A stretch of DNA of 64,000 nucleotides, taken from assembly GCA_963978905.1 (NCBI GenBank), contig OZ022261.1, positions 14,977,475 through 15,041,474 of the forward strand, given 5' to 3'. The notes under the pieces were generated by a model. The model had not been told where the DNA came from, did not search any database, and saw only the letters and a list, made by a program, of their open reading frames with translations. This stretch comes from Trichostrongylus colubriformis (taxonomy: Eukaryota; Nematoda; Chromadorea; Rhabditida; Trichostrongylidae). The position numbers and the translations under genes were made by a program. Of this stretch, positions 46,621 to 59,306 are shown piece by piece; the first letter of the stretch is position 1, and every line of letters starts with the position of its first letter.

Positions 46621-47787
46621 CACACATCCCTTGCCTAATGCAGTGCTGATAGAGTGGCAAGCTTCCGTCGTTTTGGTGCCGCAAGACCATCTACCATATT
46701 CCTGAACCGCCTAGACCTGCCTCGAGGTAAACAGGAGTTATTGATTTTTTGGCAAAATCCTAAAGGACTTTTGGGACAACCTAATACTTCCCACTGCCGT
46801 CAGTTGTTAAACTTCTACAGCGGACAAGCTGATTATTCCTGCGTACTTTTTTGTCAAAACCGACTCATGAACTTTATTGTAGTCCATGGTAAATGCGATA
46901 CATATCATTTCGACTTTTAAGAAATATAGAATAACGAGATATCCTTGCGCGGTGATGTTAAGGAGTTGTGATGGAGTTCACTTCAAATGGTTGTGTGTGT
47001 TCAGATGCAGAGACCCGAATGATTTCAAGAGGACTTCTCTCGATCAAGCTCAACATCGAATAAGAGGAATAGGACGAATGAGCTTGAGCAATGACGATTT
47101 CATGTGTGAGTGTGTTTTCTGAATCAGACACCCGTGTCACTTACTACAGCAACCCTAGAAACCGCGAAAAAAAACAGAAAAGGATGTTCGCAAAAATTCA
47201 GCCTTTATTGGTCATTGGGAGCGCTAGTAGCGACTTACGGTGGTTATTTAGGGAGTTGGTCACGAATATAACATCTATCCGACGCCAGTTAGAAAGAGCA
47301 AAGTTTGGGTGCCTATCCGAAAAGCTTCTTACTCCCAAAATCTAGCTTCGCCACCTCCAGTTATGCGTGGCGTGAATCCTTCAGGGACTCGATTACGAAC
47401 GTAACAAGGTCTATTGACATGGCGCAATTCCCCCTCAGCTTCATACGTGACGCCAATTTTGCCTCACAACTTTCCAAAAGGAATAGCTGGGAATGTGCAC
47501 ATAAAGGAAGTGATAGCTTTCACTCGTAAACGGTGTTTATTTTGGTTCATGCTAGTTCATGACAACATTTGGTTGTATTCAAGCTTTATATGAGCATGGC
47601 AGTGCCGCCAGGCCGGGTGAGGTAATATATCCTTAGCACTTTCCTGCAGTACCGAGGCAGTTTCTCACAGTTGCACACAAATGGAAATCTGGATACTTGG
47701 CATATTTTTTTATTTCGCTGATTAGTCGGAAAGAAGCGATGACTATCGATTCCCAGCATCGACAGAAGCACTCGGGAAGAGGGCCGA

Positions 47788-48042
47788 GGGTCGATTGATC
47801 CAATTTTCGCTTCGCGGCGTCGCTCTCGCGGAGCCGTCAGTACGAGTCGTTTAGAATTCCACTCAACACGCATTGAGGTGGTACCGTGAAGGACCTTTAT
47901 GGATTGCAAGTTAGAAACTGCAACTGTTAAAGGTTCCTCATGGTACCAGCCCATTGCGTCTTGAGCGGAAATCCAAACGACTCGTACTGACGGCGCTGCG
48001 AATGCAACGCCGTGAAGCGAAACGACCAATCGACCCTCACCC
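47788..48042. repeat. Foldback element with ~105-bp arms
   Basis: GGGTCGATTGATCC, CGTCAGTACGAGTCGTTTAG and TGGTACCGTGAAGG on the left pair with inverted counterparts ending CAATCGACCCTC on the right (about 80% matched). GGGAAGAG lies just outside both ends. The 222-codon - strand frame that spans it (48254-47586) is an accident of the repeat. Confidence 0.7.
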
Positions 48043-48693
48043 CGGGAAGAGTACTGGGGGATGCGTATAAACATTGCTGATGGATCGCCCTCAGATCTAG
48101 GGTCGGCTGCAATCCATGGGACTGTTAAGTATATGTCCATTTTTTCGGGAATCCCGCAGCTAATGACGAGCATCCTCGAGATAGTGACGATTACACAATG
48201 GCGAAGTGTGCACCAGCGAGCGTGTCGCGCTGGACCGACTAAGGAAAGCAACATCTACGTCACACCCTGGGGAGGTTCTCCTTCGAAAAATCCAGCCTTC
48301 CCGTGTCCAAGGTGAGTCTACTCTGGTTGCGTGGCATGGACAAATTAAAGGACAATGTGGACGAAATGGATTATATCCACGTTTTCGTGGTTCAGTTAAA
48401 GAAACAGGACGGGAGGAAGATGCAAAGAAATAGTCATCCTGTAACGAACATTCAAAGTTAGAAGCGGTAATCGGTGGAAAAACCCGGGTTCAAAAGCGCG
48501 GCGCTGTGATGTGTATTCGCATCACATCCGCATCAACACACTGACTTTCCGAGTTGTCCGCTGTAGGAATGTCACTTGTTGTCTCGTAGAGTGTATTTCA
48601 TTCATTGGTGATGATGTGAAAGAAGTGAAACAACACACAGCAACAAACAAGTAAAACAAGTGAAGAATAAGCGAAAGCGTAAGGAAGAGATGT

Positions 48694-49092
48694 AATCATA
48701 CCCTATATATAAACCAGGAGTTTGGTTTGTGCGTTTGTGTGTGTGTGTGTGTCCGGTTCAATTACCCAAGTTTGAGGTACGTGACACTATACAGACCCTC
48801 AGAAGTTAGCAGGAAAGGTCGAGCCAAGTGCTGGCTGGGTGAGGCGTAATGGGGGATGTACAGAACGCACATCAACTTTGTCGATATCGATTGTCATACC
48901 CTATATATAAACCAGGAGTTTGGTTTGTGCGTTTGTGTGTGTGTGTGTGTCCGGTTCAATTACCCAAGTTTGAGGTACGTGACACTATACAGACCCTCAG
49001 AAGTTAGCAGGAAAGGTCGAGCCAAGTGCTGGCTGGGTGAGGCGTAATGGGGGATGTACAGAACGCACATCAACTTTGTCGATATCGATTGA
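48694..49092. repeat. Tandem duplication, ~197-bp unit x2, with (GT)n
   Basis: The unit begins TCATACCCTATATATAAACC, contains GGAGTTTGGTTTGTGCG and (GT)8-9, and ends near TTTGTCGATATCGATTG. The two copies are almost identical. Diverged versions of the ATATAAACCAGGAGTTTGG start recur at 50.79, 52.32 and 53.19 kb. Confidence 0.9.
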
Positions 49093-50640
49093 ATCGATCG
49101 ATATTGATCGAAAATATCGGCTTTGTGCAGAAGGCTGGAAACGGCTCATGTACCCGATCCAACGGAAGGTCGGCTCATCAGCGGGAAAGGTCGGGTCAAG
49201 TGTGGGTTGGGTGGGGAATGGTAGGAGATGCACTCATGAAAGTTGAAATTCTGCAACACAGGCATCACCGATCGATATTGATTGAAAATATCGGTTTTTG
49301 TGCAGAAGGCTGGAAACGACTTATGGACCATACTATTGATTAAGTGCCCTCATAAAAGTTGAAATTCTACAACATCACGCATCACCGATCGATATTGATT
49401 GAAAATATCGGTTTTTGTGCAGAAGGCTGGAAACGGCTTATGGACCATACTATTGATTAAGTGCCCTCATAAAAGTTGAAATTCTACAACATCACGCATC
49501 ACCGATCGATATTGATTGAAAATATCGATTTTGTGCAGAAGGTTGGGAACGGCTTATGGACCATACTACTGAGTGGGTGCCCTCATAAAAGTTGAAATTC
49601 TATAACATCATGCATCACCGATCGATATTGATTGAAAATATCGATTTTGTGCAGAAGGTTGGGAACGGCTTATGGACCATACTACTGAGTGGGTGCCCTC
49701 ATAGAAGTTAAAATTCTACAACATCACGCATCACCGATCGATATTGATTGAAAATATCGGTTTTTGTGCAGAAGGTTGGAAACGGCTTATGGACCATACT
49801 ACTGAGTGAGTGCCCTCATTGAAGTTAAAATTCTACGACATCACGCATCACCGATCGATATTGATCGAAAATATCGGCTTTGTGCAGAAGGCTGGAAACG
49901 GCTCATGTACCCGATCCAACGGAAGGTCGGCTCATCAGCGGGAAAGGTCGGGTCAAGTGTGGGTTGGGTGGGGAATGGTAGGAGATGCACTCATGAAAGT
50001 TGAAATTCTGCAACACACGCATCACCGATCGATATTGATTGAAAATATCGGTTTTTGTGCAGAAGGCTGGAAACGGCTTGTGGACCATACTACTGAGTGG
50101 GTGCCCTCATAGAAGTTAAAATTCTACAACATCACGCATCACCGATCGATATTGATTGAAAATATCGGTTTTTGTGCAGAAGGCTGGAAACGGCTTATGG
50201 ACCATACTATTGATTAAGTGCCCTCATAAGAGTTGAAATTCTATAACATCATGCATCACCGATCGATATTGATTGAAAATATCGGTTTTTGTGCAGAAGG
50301 TTGGAAACGGCTTATGGACCATACTACTGAGTGAGTGCCCTCATAGAAGTTAAAATTCTACAACATCACGCATCACCGATCGATATTGAGTGAAAATATC
50401 TGTTTTTGTGCAGAAGGCTGGAAACGGCTTATGGACCATACTATTGATTGACTGCCCTCATAGAAGTTAAAATTCTACGACATCACGCATCACCGATCGA
50501 TATTGAGTGAAAATATCGGTTTTTGTGCAGAAGGCTGGAAACGGCTTATGGACCATACTATTGATTGAGTGCCCTCATAGAAGTTAAAATTCTGCAACAA
50601 CATGCGTCACCGATCAATATTGATTGAAAATATCGGTTAT
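49093..50640. repeat. 118-bp satellite, about 12-13 monomers, with a longer inserted variant
   Basis: ATCACCGATCGATATTGA recurs every 117-118 bp from 49264 to 50607, apart from one longer unit at 49850-50020. That unit carries GGTCGGCTCATCAGCGGGAA and also appears at 49150-49240. Each monomer can form a short hairpin (CGATATT...AATATCG). Two diverged monomers lie at about 58030-58230. Confidence 0.9.
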
Positions 50641-51411
50641 TGTGTATAAGGTGTCCTTACTGTACACCACTATACTGGATCATGTCACACTCCGCCCACT
50701 GTGGACACTGTTGACGGGCCTGCATCAAAATGTTCGGTGTTTAGATGAAAATGTCTATAGTTCGTTCGGAAAGAGCCCAGGTGTCGGGATATCATACCTC
50801 ATATATAAAACAGGAGTTTGGTGAGTCTGTATATCTGTGTGTCACACGTCGGTTCAACTACCCAAGTTTGAGGTGTAGAGGGCGTGGCCTACGTGCTTGG
50901 GTGAGAGTGAGAGTGTGTTGACGGGATGAGAGAGTTCGATACACGCGCTGACTTTGCAGGCTTCCATGTGTGACGCGCAGTAGTGTGCTCCAGCTGGCAT
51001 ACCAAATTGAATGAGAGTTTTAGCGCATCGGCGATTTGGCGTGCCACGTCACTCTAGCAACCGCGGTCAGTTGAACGCGGCGCGTGTCAACGTGCGGTTG
51101 GTTTCTTTTTCTTCGCTTTCCATTTCGTGATTTTCCATATCTTATCGAAAGCCGATATCTGTTATGGCAAATATCCAAAATCGCGGATGCGCCAATACTT
51201 TCACCTTCCGATTAATACGTATCTTATCCTTTACGCAAACGCGCCAATTCCCTCGAATCGCGGATGCGCCGATCCGCCAGTTTTCTCAAATCGCAGATGC
51301 GCAAATGTGCTCATTTTCTCGATCGATACGTATATTTAACTTTAGGCCAATGCACCAAAACTCTCATTTAGTTGGGTATGGCATAACAAATTGAATAAGA
51401 GCTTTAGCGCA

Positions 51412-51656
51412 TCGGCGCATCTGCGATTTGGAATTTTTGGCATGCCACGTCACTCTAGCAACCGCGGACAGTTGAACGCGGCGCGTGCCAACGTGCGGTT
51501 GTTTTCTTTTTCTCCTATTTCCTTTTCGTAGTTTTCCAGATCTTATCGAAAGCCGATATCGAAAGCCGCACGTTGGCACGCACCGCGTTCAACTGACCGC
51601 GGTTGCTAGAGTGACGTGGCATGCCAAAAACTCCAAATCGCGGATGCGCCGATGCG
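51412..51656. repeat. Foldback element with ~92-bp arms
   Basis: GCGCATCGGCGCATCTGCGA, GCATGCCACGTCACTCTAGC and GAACGCGGCGCGTGCCAACG on the left recur inverted at 51567-51656. A third, partial copy of one arm is at 51027-51100. The inner GCGCATCGGCG units resemble the element at 36017. Confidence 0.75.
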
Positions 51657-51782
51657 ACAATTCTCTCAAATCGCGGATGCGCAGATGCGCTCATTTTCTC
51701 GATCGATGCGTATATTTAACTTTACGGTGATGCGCCAAAACTCTTATTCGATTTGATATGTACGCAGCATTAGAAACACTTT

Positions 51783-52320
51783 TCATTGTAATTCCGCTCT
51801 GAACCGCTTCTTTGAAGCCGACGATGTCTGCTCCTGACATGTGACGCCCAAGTGATGAACGGTTTTGCCCCACCGAGGTGCGTGGCTGTCCAGTACTGTT
51901 AGTTCCATCTGCATTACGAACGAGTGTCGCCCATTCCGCGTAATCAGGAGGTTGGAACTCCTCAATTCCAACTTATTATTATTTACTTTTGCAGAATACA
52001 GCTCTAAAATGCTTTTCAGTTCGCACATTTCTGCGAGTCCCCAGCCACATGATCTCTGCCATCTGCCGCCATATAGACGTGATCAACTGATATGTGGGGC
52101 TCTCTGTTGATCTTACCCATGCGCGACCCGTATTCGGAAGACCTCCTCGATGCCGACGATGCCTGCTCCTGACATGTGATGTGCCCAAGTGAAGAACGGT
52201 TTTGCCCCACCGAGGTTCGTGGCTGTCCAGAACTGTTAGTTCCATCTACATTACGAACGAGTGTCGTCCATTCCGCGTAACCAGCAGGTTAAAGCTCCTC
52301 AATTCCTACTTTTGCAGAAG
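51783..52320. repeat. Direct duplication, ~180-bp segment x2
   Basis: CGGTTTTGCCCCACCGAGGT and flanking sequence (GCCGACGATG-CTGCTCCTGAC, GTTAGTTCCATCT-CATTACG) occur at about 51810-51970 and 52150-52310. The - strand frames over both copies give a similar peptide (MELTVLDSH-PRWGKTV). I do not recognise it. Confidence 0.8.
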
Positions 52321-54380
52321 CATAACCTATAAATAAACAAGGAGTTTGGTGTGTTTGAACTATAGTCTGGCCGTTCGATTCTCCGTTTTACCAGTAAGAC
52401 AAGTGGGGAGGTCAGGTCAAGTTCGGGTTGGGTGGGCATGGCCAAGATGATCAGAGCGGACATGGGCAATGCCTGACTCCGCCCACAGTAGGCGGGGCGT
52501 TCGCTGCATTGTCTTCAGATCAACGCTAAAATTCTTTCATCTCAAAAATCCACGGGCAGCGGGAGAAGGTGAACCAAGATGAGATCCGAGTATATGTAGC
52601 AGTTAAGGGAAGCCCACCTTTAACGGGCGGAGCGTGCTCCAAGCAGCCGGTGCTTACTGCAACTGTTCATAACCCAGCTCCAGAGCAGTCTAGAGACTGA
52701 GGAAAAATCGCTGGAGATCAGCGAGATCTGAGCTGTTTCCAGTATATTTGAAGTGAGGGAAGACCCACCCACAGTGGGCGGTGCAAGCAACCGAAATCGT
52801 GTTCACTCATGAAACATCACATTCTTCTATAGAGCGGTCCAGGGACGGGGTGAAAACCAAAATGTGTAACAGCCCAAGTGGCAAAAATAATGCCAAATGA
52901 TCACGTTAGGCGGAGCCTTCGCTACGATGTTGATTGAAAATATCAGTGTTTGTGCCGAAGGCTGGAAACGGCTTATGGACAGTTGAAATCCTATAACATC
53001 ATGCACCACCGATTGATATTGATCGGAAATATCGGTTTTTGTGCAGAAGGTGTCTTTACTGCACACTACTTCACCAGACCATGTCAGACTCCGCTCACTG
53101 TGGACACTGTGGACGGGGCCTGCGTTAAAATGTTCCATGTTCAGATGCAAAATTCTATAATTCTTTCCAAGGAGCCCATGAGTCGGGATAACATAACCTA
53201 TATACAAACCAGTAGCTGTTGTGTCTGTTAAGTTGTCTGTCTGTCCCAAGCGAAATTCTGTACTGCCTGAAAAACAAGCGGGGGAAGTCGATCATGTTAG
53301 GGTTGGATAGGTTTTGCTAAGAGATGAACAGGTAGCACATGGACCATGTCAGACTCCGTCCCCTGTGGGAGGGGCGTGCGTTACAATGTTCGGTGTCCAA
53401 ATGCAAAATTCTATAATTCGTTCCAAGAGAGCTCAGAAGTCGGGAGTAGGTGGGCCAAAATGAGTCAAGGGAGTTTGTGACTGTTGAAGAGACCTACCGG
53501 CCCCTTCGCTGTAATTCGTTCCAAAAGAGCTAGGAGTAGCGATAAGGTAGGCCAAAATGAGTGAAGGGTGTATGTAGTAGATGAAGAATACACGCCTTCA
53601 GTAGGCGGAGCACGCTCCACGTAGGTGGTGCTTAACGAGCTTTTATAAGTTGTCTCAAAAGCAGCCCAGAAACTGCGAAAACATCGATGGAGATTAGTGG
53701 TGTCTAGGCGGTGTTGCACATTATTGAGGTAGGTGGAGGCCCGCCTACAATGGGCGGAACGTGCAATCACCAATATCGTGCTCACTCATAAGAAATATAA
53801 CACCGCCCGGAGCGGTCTAAAGTGCCGTAGAGAGCGGAAGTAATTCGATGTTGCTAGAGTGACAAAAATAATGTCAACTGATCACGGTAGACGGGCCGTC
53901 ATCAGGATATTGGCTGAAAGTATCGGTTTTTGCGAAAGGCCGCAAACGTCTTATGGACCATAGACTCAGTGAGTACCGTCATGAAAGATGAAATCCTGGC
54001 AAATAGGTGAAGCTGTTGCAGAACTTCAATGAAGTCCTATTGGTCGACATCGATCGAAATCATAGATCTCTATGCAAAGAGCTGAACAGGTAATGGGATC
54101 TCATTGAATGATTACAGTCGCAGAAGTTGAAAACTGCAGCATCATGTGCTATAGGTCGTAATTGTCGGTTTTCTTACAGAGGGCCGGGCAATGAGATGGG
54201 GCACACCAGTGGATGGACATAATTGCAGAAGCTTACATTCTGTAGAGCTTATTGCATGTAGATCGATACCTATTGCTATAATGGACCTTTGTAAAGAAGG
54301 CTGTAAATGGACTACCCCTCAGCACAAATGTAAAATCTATGTATTGATTTCCGCCAAACCACATTGCTGTGCAATTTCTT

Positions 54381-54526
54381 TTACATCATTTCGCCCACAG
54401 CCCGCTTCGCACCGGTGTCCCGTAATGCGATGTAGATCGCGAAGCTCACCTGTTTACATCATTTCGCCCACAGCACGCTTCGCACCGGTGCCCCGTAACG
54501 CGATGTAGATCGCGAAGCTCATCTGG
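54381..54526. repeat. Tandem duplication, 73-bp unit x2
   Basis: TTACATCATTTCGCCCACAG through GATGTAGATCGCGAAGCTCA occurs twice head to tail with four or five substitutions. Confidence 0.85.
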
Positions 54527-55093
54527 TTACAATTTAAACCTGATGACTTTACTCTCGACGTCTTGGCAAAGTGCCGTATGTGCATTGCGGCAACTACAAG
54601 CCATCGTCCTCCCATACCGTAAACCAAAATTGCTCTCCACCCGGTGTCGTCAAAGCAGTAGTTTCACATGTATGCGCGTGGCACTTCGGAAGGCGCCTCA
54701 ATAATAGAAGATCCACATGAAAATGAAAGTTGAATACCACCAAGTTCCATTGAGGAAGATGAATTCGCAGAGCTCAATGGTTTCCCGCTGGGTTCGAGGT
54801 AGGTGGCAGAAGGATGCTTCGGAAGCTGATTTCAAGGAGAGACGGTCTGACCATCTTACTACTCATTACGAAGTGTCTTAGATGTGTTGCCGCCATCGTT
54901 TGCGACAGCTGAAGAGAGTAGAGTGGAATCGTCGTACTTCCAGACCCACAAACATCTCCCGAATGAATTTTGTTGACCCGCATCATGGACGTACACTCGG
55001 AACAAGGGGTCGCTCCATAAAAATCTCAAAGACATGGCTAAACGGCGAAACGGAATCAGTGAGGAATTTCCAAAGTGAGTCACCTGAATGAGA

Positions 55094-56085
55094 ACCGGAT
55101 GCAGGGTCAAGCGTCCAGTTGAGGGAAATTTTCAAAAAATACGACCCCCCCCCAAAAAAAAGGAGCTCCCAATACGACCCCCCCCCCCCATCAATGGGCT
55201 GTGATTGAATAAAAACTGACTCAGTAATAATGAAGGCACGAGAACTGGACAAGTCTAGAAATGATCCAGAAGGGGCTCTCGATCAAAAAAACAAAAACAA
55301 AAGACTGTTACCTTTGAAGTTTCGTTTCAGGCGACGGGCGACCGCCCGTTTCGGGCGACGTGCGAAGCGGTCGCGTTGGAGCGCGTTATCTTATTATCAC
55401 CCCATACTAAATTCCGACATTATTAAAACACTTCAAACTTTACCTAAAGCCCATCTTTCAAGCAGCTGTGACCTGTTTTCCCAATAACTTCCTTAGACCT
55501 ATCTACTGACTACTTGCTTTCCCTTATGGTTGCTTAGTTCTCGATATGGGTTTCCAGTTGAGGGTTAGTTGAGGGGAATTTCGGAGTGTTTCACTTCAAA
55601 TGACCATAACTTCCTTCAAACTTAACTACATGAGTTCATTTGGGTGAAGCAGAGTCTGCGAGGTTTTTGCTTTCGAATGACTACCTGAGCTATGCCATAC
55701 CTCTGAAAGGAAGCAAGTTATTTTGAGGGAAGCCAGTTGAGGGCCAGTTGAGGGGAATTTCGGAGTGTTTTACTTCAAATGACCATAACTTCCTTCAAAC
55801 TTAACTATATGAGTTCGTTTGGGTGAAGCAGAGTCTGCGAGGTTTTTGCTTTCGAATGACTACCTGAGCTATGCCACACCTCTGAAATGAAGCAAGAAAA
55901 ATTCAGAAAAGCTAGTTGAGGGGACCTTTTTTTCGTCGAATTTGCGATCGTCGGTTGGTCGGTCGGTCGTCGGTCTGATCACAGCCGACTTCGATGGATT
56001 ACGACCCCCCCCCTCTGAGCTTACCAAATACGACCCCCCCCCCCCCGTTGAAGATCCCTCAACTGAGGCTTGACCCTGACCGGAT
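55094..56085. mobile_element. Foldback element with poly-C/poly-G arms
   Basis: The left end (GATGCAGGGTCAAGCGTCCA, GTTGAGGGAAATTTTCAAAA, then runs of C) returns inverted at 55996-56085 (CCCCCGTTGAAGATCCCTCA, ACTGAGGCTTGACCCTGACC). Between them is a ~180-bp direct duplication (55553-55720 and 55735-55900). One arm-like copy is at 60786-60892 and a short trace is at 63613-63640. Confidence 0.7.
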
Positions 56086-56099
56086 GTCTAAGAAGACGA

Positions 56100-57812
56100 T
56101 ATATGGCGCAAGTCGGTGCAAGGTGCGCCCTTCGAGATCTAGAAGAGACACAGTTTCCGACAGAGTGTGTGGCGATCGGTCAAATTCCGCGCGGCGAGCG
56201 ACACTGTGGATTTCCTCGCGTATGATTGCGTACATTCGTACGCTCCCTACAAAGTTCTAACTCCGATTGATTATTTCTTGATGAGATATCATGTAATGTT
56301 CTTGTTTCTTTTACCTATTATGATACTATTTTTTAGGGTGCAAATGTTGCTGTTTTTAGATAATAATGAGATAAAAAGCCAATTCTTCCCAAACGATGAT
56401 TGAAAGTCGTGTTGACGGCGCCAAGTGAAAATTCGACCAGTCGCCACACTCCCTTCTAACACGGTACGCCTTCCCTAGCGCGGTCTGCCCTCCAGGGTCG
56501 ACTTCGCCGAACAGTGACTGAGGTGACCAGTAATTGGGATAATAGTAAGGTGATGCTTATAATTCGTACTGTTGCCGTATCGATCGTAATGCTCAACGTC
56601 TCGATTTGCGTGGTTTAACTTCCAGCGGTCGGCACTACCTTTGAAGGCACAGCAGGCGATAAATCTGGTCCAAGCCAAGGTCAGAAAGATCACTCTCAGG
56701 GTTTCCGGAGAATTTTCGAAAAATTTCTCCCTTTTTATATTGTTCAACATTTTAAAACCACTACTGCGTGATGACCCACGAAGATTATTGTGAACAGTGT
56801 TTTAAATGAACACTATCTTCGTGAGTTTGCATGGGAAGAAAAAGATCTTTCAAAGACACCGGAATGGGGTAATTTTGGCCTACGGTAGAACAGACGTAGT
56901 GCGCACGAGCTCAAGTGGCCGCCATTGCACAAACTCGCCAATTTGACGCCTTGGCATGGTGCCAAGAGTAGATCTTAGTACAAATTTGTTTTTCTTTTAC
57001 TTTTTCCTTTGTTCTTTCTTATATTGATTCTAGATGTACTTACATGAATGCTAATGTAGTTGGGATTGGCCACTCCACTGCGCTGGGAGTTAGGTGCTAC
57101 AACTAACGTTGGCCCGCGGCCCGTCTCCTACAGCGGACAACTCGGAAAGTTAGTGTGTTGGTGCGAATGGGATGCGAATTCACACCAGGGAGTCGCGCTT
57201 TTGATTCCTGGTTTTTTCGCCGATTATCGCTTCTAATCTTCATTGTTCGTTACAAAATGCTCATTTCTTTGCATCTTCCACTTGTTTCGGACCCCCTTCC
57301 GATTCCTTTAGGATTTTTCATTTCAAAGAGGATTTCCCTTGCTGCCGTGAATAGTAATGACTTTGCATTTGGTTTCGTTTTTCGGAAATCAGAACATTAA
57401 ATAAGCCAGACCAGAAATGCTAGCAAATATTCAAACTGGGTTGCATTGCGTGAACCTATTTGTTCCCCCACATGCTTTCGTTCCACAGTTTCAAATGAAA
57501 GTTCAGCTCAAGAGGTATTTCTCCGAATTCACTTGAAGTTAATCAGCTTTATATCATACAATTGGCTCGCACCCAAGCAGACCCTTGAACAGTGGAAAAT
57601 GGCGGATTTGAATATTTCGGGGGAAAGCCATCGGGAAGTGAAATATGGCAGAGGAATGATTTCCGGTCGCGGCTTTTGTCACGAGTTAGTTATGCATAGC
57701 GACATTTGTGCCAGATGTTTATTATTGGGAGCCGCTCCTCTCGTGAAACAAAAGCGCATGTACATAGCAAATCAAAGACACATCATGTCGCACCATGGGT
57801 GAAAGGGTGAAT
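56100..57812. other. Unannotated spacer
   Basis: No gene was recognised. A sequence shared with 48536-48567 in inverse (GCGGACAACTCGGAAAGT) occurs at 57132-57149. Confidence 0.35.
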
Positions 57813-57854
57813 GTTCGTTCTTTCACCCCCATGTCAGAGGGTGAAAGAACGAAC
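57813..57854. repeat. Perfect 16-bp hairpin
   Basis: GTTCGTTCTTTCACCC and its exact complement are separated by 10 bases. No T-run or gene context marks it as a terminator. Confidence 0.7.
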
Positions 57855-58029
57855 AAAGATTCGCAGCCGGTCGGTTCTGTCTGCAGCGCTTCCCTTGACC
57901 CCCACGCTGACGCAGTAATGCAGCCGTCATAACAAAGGATTTTCAAAGAACTTCAGCTGACGTGTGCGTCACGCACTTCATTGGTTTACAGAACTGCCCA
58001 CTGGATGATATCCACCGAAACTGTCAGTT

Positions 58030-58620
58030 TCTGTGCGGAGTGGCGAGAATGGAGAATGGCTACTTCAATGAGTGGTTAGTGCCACAAAAGGTGGAAATGC
58101 CATGGACCACGGACTATCAATCGATATCGATCGGAATTATTGGCGTTAGTGTAGAAGACCGGAAAAGAGTAATGGACTACTTCGACGAGTGGGTGATGCT
58201 ACAGAAGGAAAACTTCATGGGACCAGGTGCTAAAGATAATGAGCTCAGCGTCAAGCCTTCATCGAGGAATCCTCGACAGGGGGAGGGGGTAGTGATTGTT
58301 GAAATAGGCAGTGTTCAACGGAATTTCTCAGGCTGTGGGTCTGAAGTGTAAAGGGGAGATGTAATAGAACTCACTAACTGAGTTCGAATCCAAAACTGGT
58401 ATTTAATTCGATCTTCACTTAAAACTCGAAGGAACACGAAAATGCACTCCACAAATAAGGAACAAGTTTAGGCACAAATTTTTCAAGATAAGTGCTTAAG
58501 ACCATATTGTAGAGAGGAGAGCACATGGACAACGCAAAAGATAAACAGAGGCAAAGGGTATGCTGTTCCCTTGGTCCTCTTGGAGTTAAGGGCTGCAAAC
58601 AAGGCGTCAAGCTCCTGCGG
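58030..58620. repeat. Diverged satellite monomers and dispersed repeat S (copy 1)
   Basis: 58030-58230 resembles two diverged 118-bp monomers (ATCGATATCGATCGGAATTA, GTAGAAGACCGGAAAAGAGT). From about 58255 the sequence (GAGGAATCCTCGACAGGG, AAGGGGAGATGT-ATAGAACT, GGAGAGC-CATGGACAACGC) matches 63640-64000. Confidence 0.7.
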
Positions 58621-59306
58621 CCAAACGCTCATAACTTATACTGTTGTGCGAGGTCGATGCTAGAGTTCTTGTTGACAGTTCACTATTCCAAGACGACCAC
58701 GGGAATTGTGTATCTTTTGATCTGATTCATGCACGGCAACTCACAACGAAGCCGGCCAACGCCAATGGCCCTTTCGTTGGTCCGCTGGCACCGAAACCAC
58801 GTACAGAGAGACCTCCGAAATTCACCGATTAACCGTGGGAAGCGGCCACGGGTACCAGCGTGGATGAATACTCAAGAAGATATGGGATAAAAAATTAGCT
58901 GTTTTGGGCTCCTTTCACACCTTACTACGATTGCAAGTACGTGGTCTGGTGCTAGCGAGCCACTTTGCGAACCAGAAAAGTTTTTGCATTCACTGAGACT
59001 GAATGAAATCCTCATGCATGGCGCATCCCGAAGCGAAGCCACCTGAAGCCAACCATCTTCTCGTTTTCTTTCTTTTCTACCAGCACAAGAAATTTGCACT
59101 CATAAGGTTAAGTTTGAAGGAAGTTAAGACCAATTGAAGTGAAAGATTTCGAAGCTTTTTGAAATTTTCCTTGACTGGAATTCTTTATAGAGAACTACGC
59201 AACCATTAGGGAAGCCAAGCGGCCAACAATTGGTCTAAGAAAGTCATCAAGAAAACTGATTACGGTTTTGATAACTGCTTTTCGCAGCGGCCCGCGATGA
59301 GAAAGT

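Larger units (their letters stand above)
42851..46784 (-). mobile_element. mariner-like element, family B (copy 2), interrupted by a LINE
   Basis: The ends are TTAGGTTGTCCCAAAAGTCT at 42851 and its complement finishing at 46784, followed by TA. The family B body resumes at 46139, immediately after the LINE, and carries the transposase remnant on the - strand. The element is about 770 bp without the LINE and the LINE's target duplication, so it is internally deleted. Confidence 0.85.
50641..54120. repeat. Complex repeat block with recurrent GGGCGG palindromes
   Basis: This is a mosaic of diverged units: ATATAAA-CAGGAGTTTGG starts, satellite-like GAAAATATCGGTTTTTGTGC pieces (53010-53050, 53910), and about ten short imperfect palindromes such as CTCCGCCCACAGTAGGCGGG at 52484. 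It has no coding signal. Confidence 0.75.

Noticed and set aside
47586..48254. 222-codon - strand frame
   Set aside because: It spans a foldback (47788-48042) and has no recognisable protein features.
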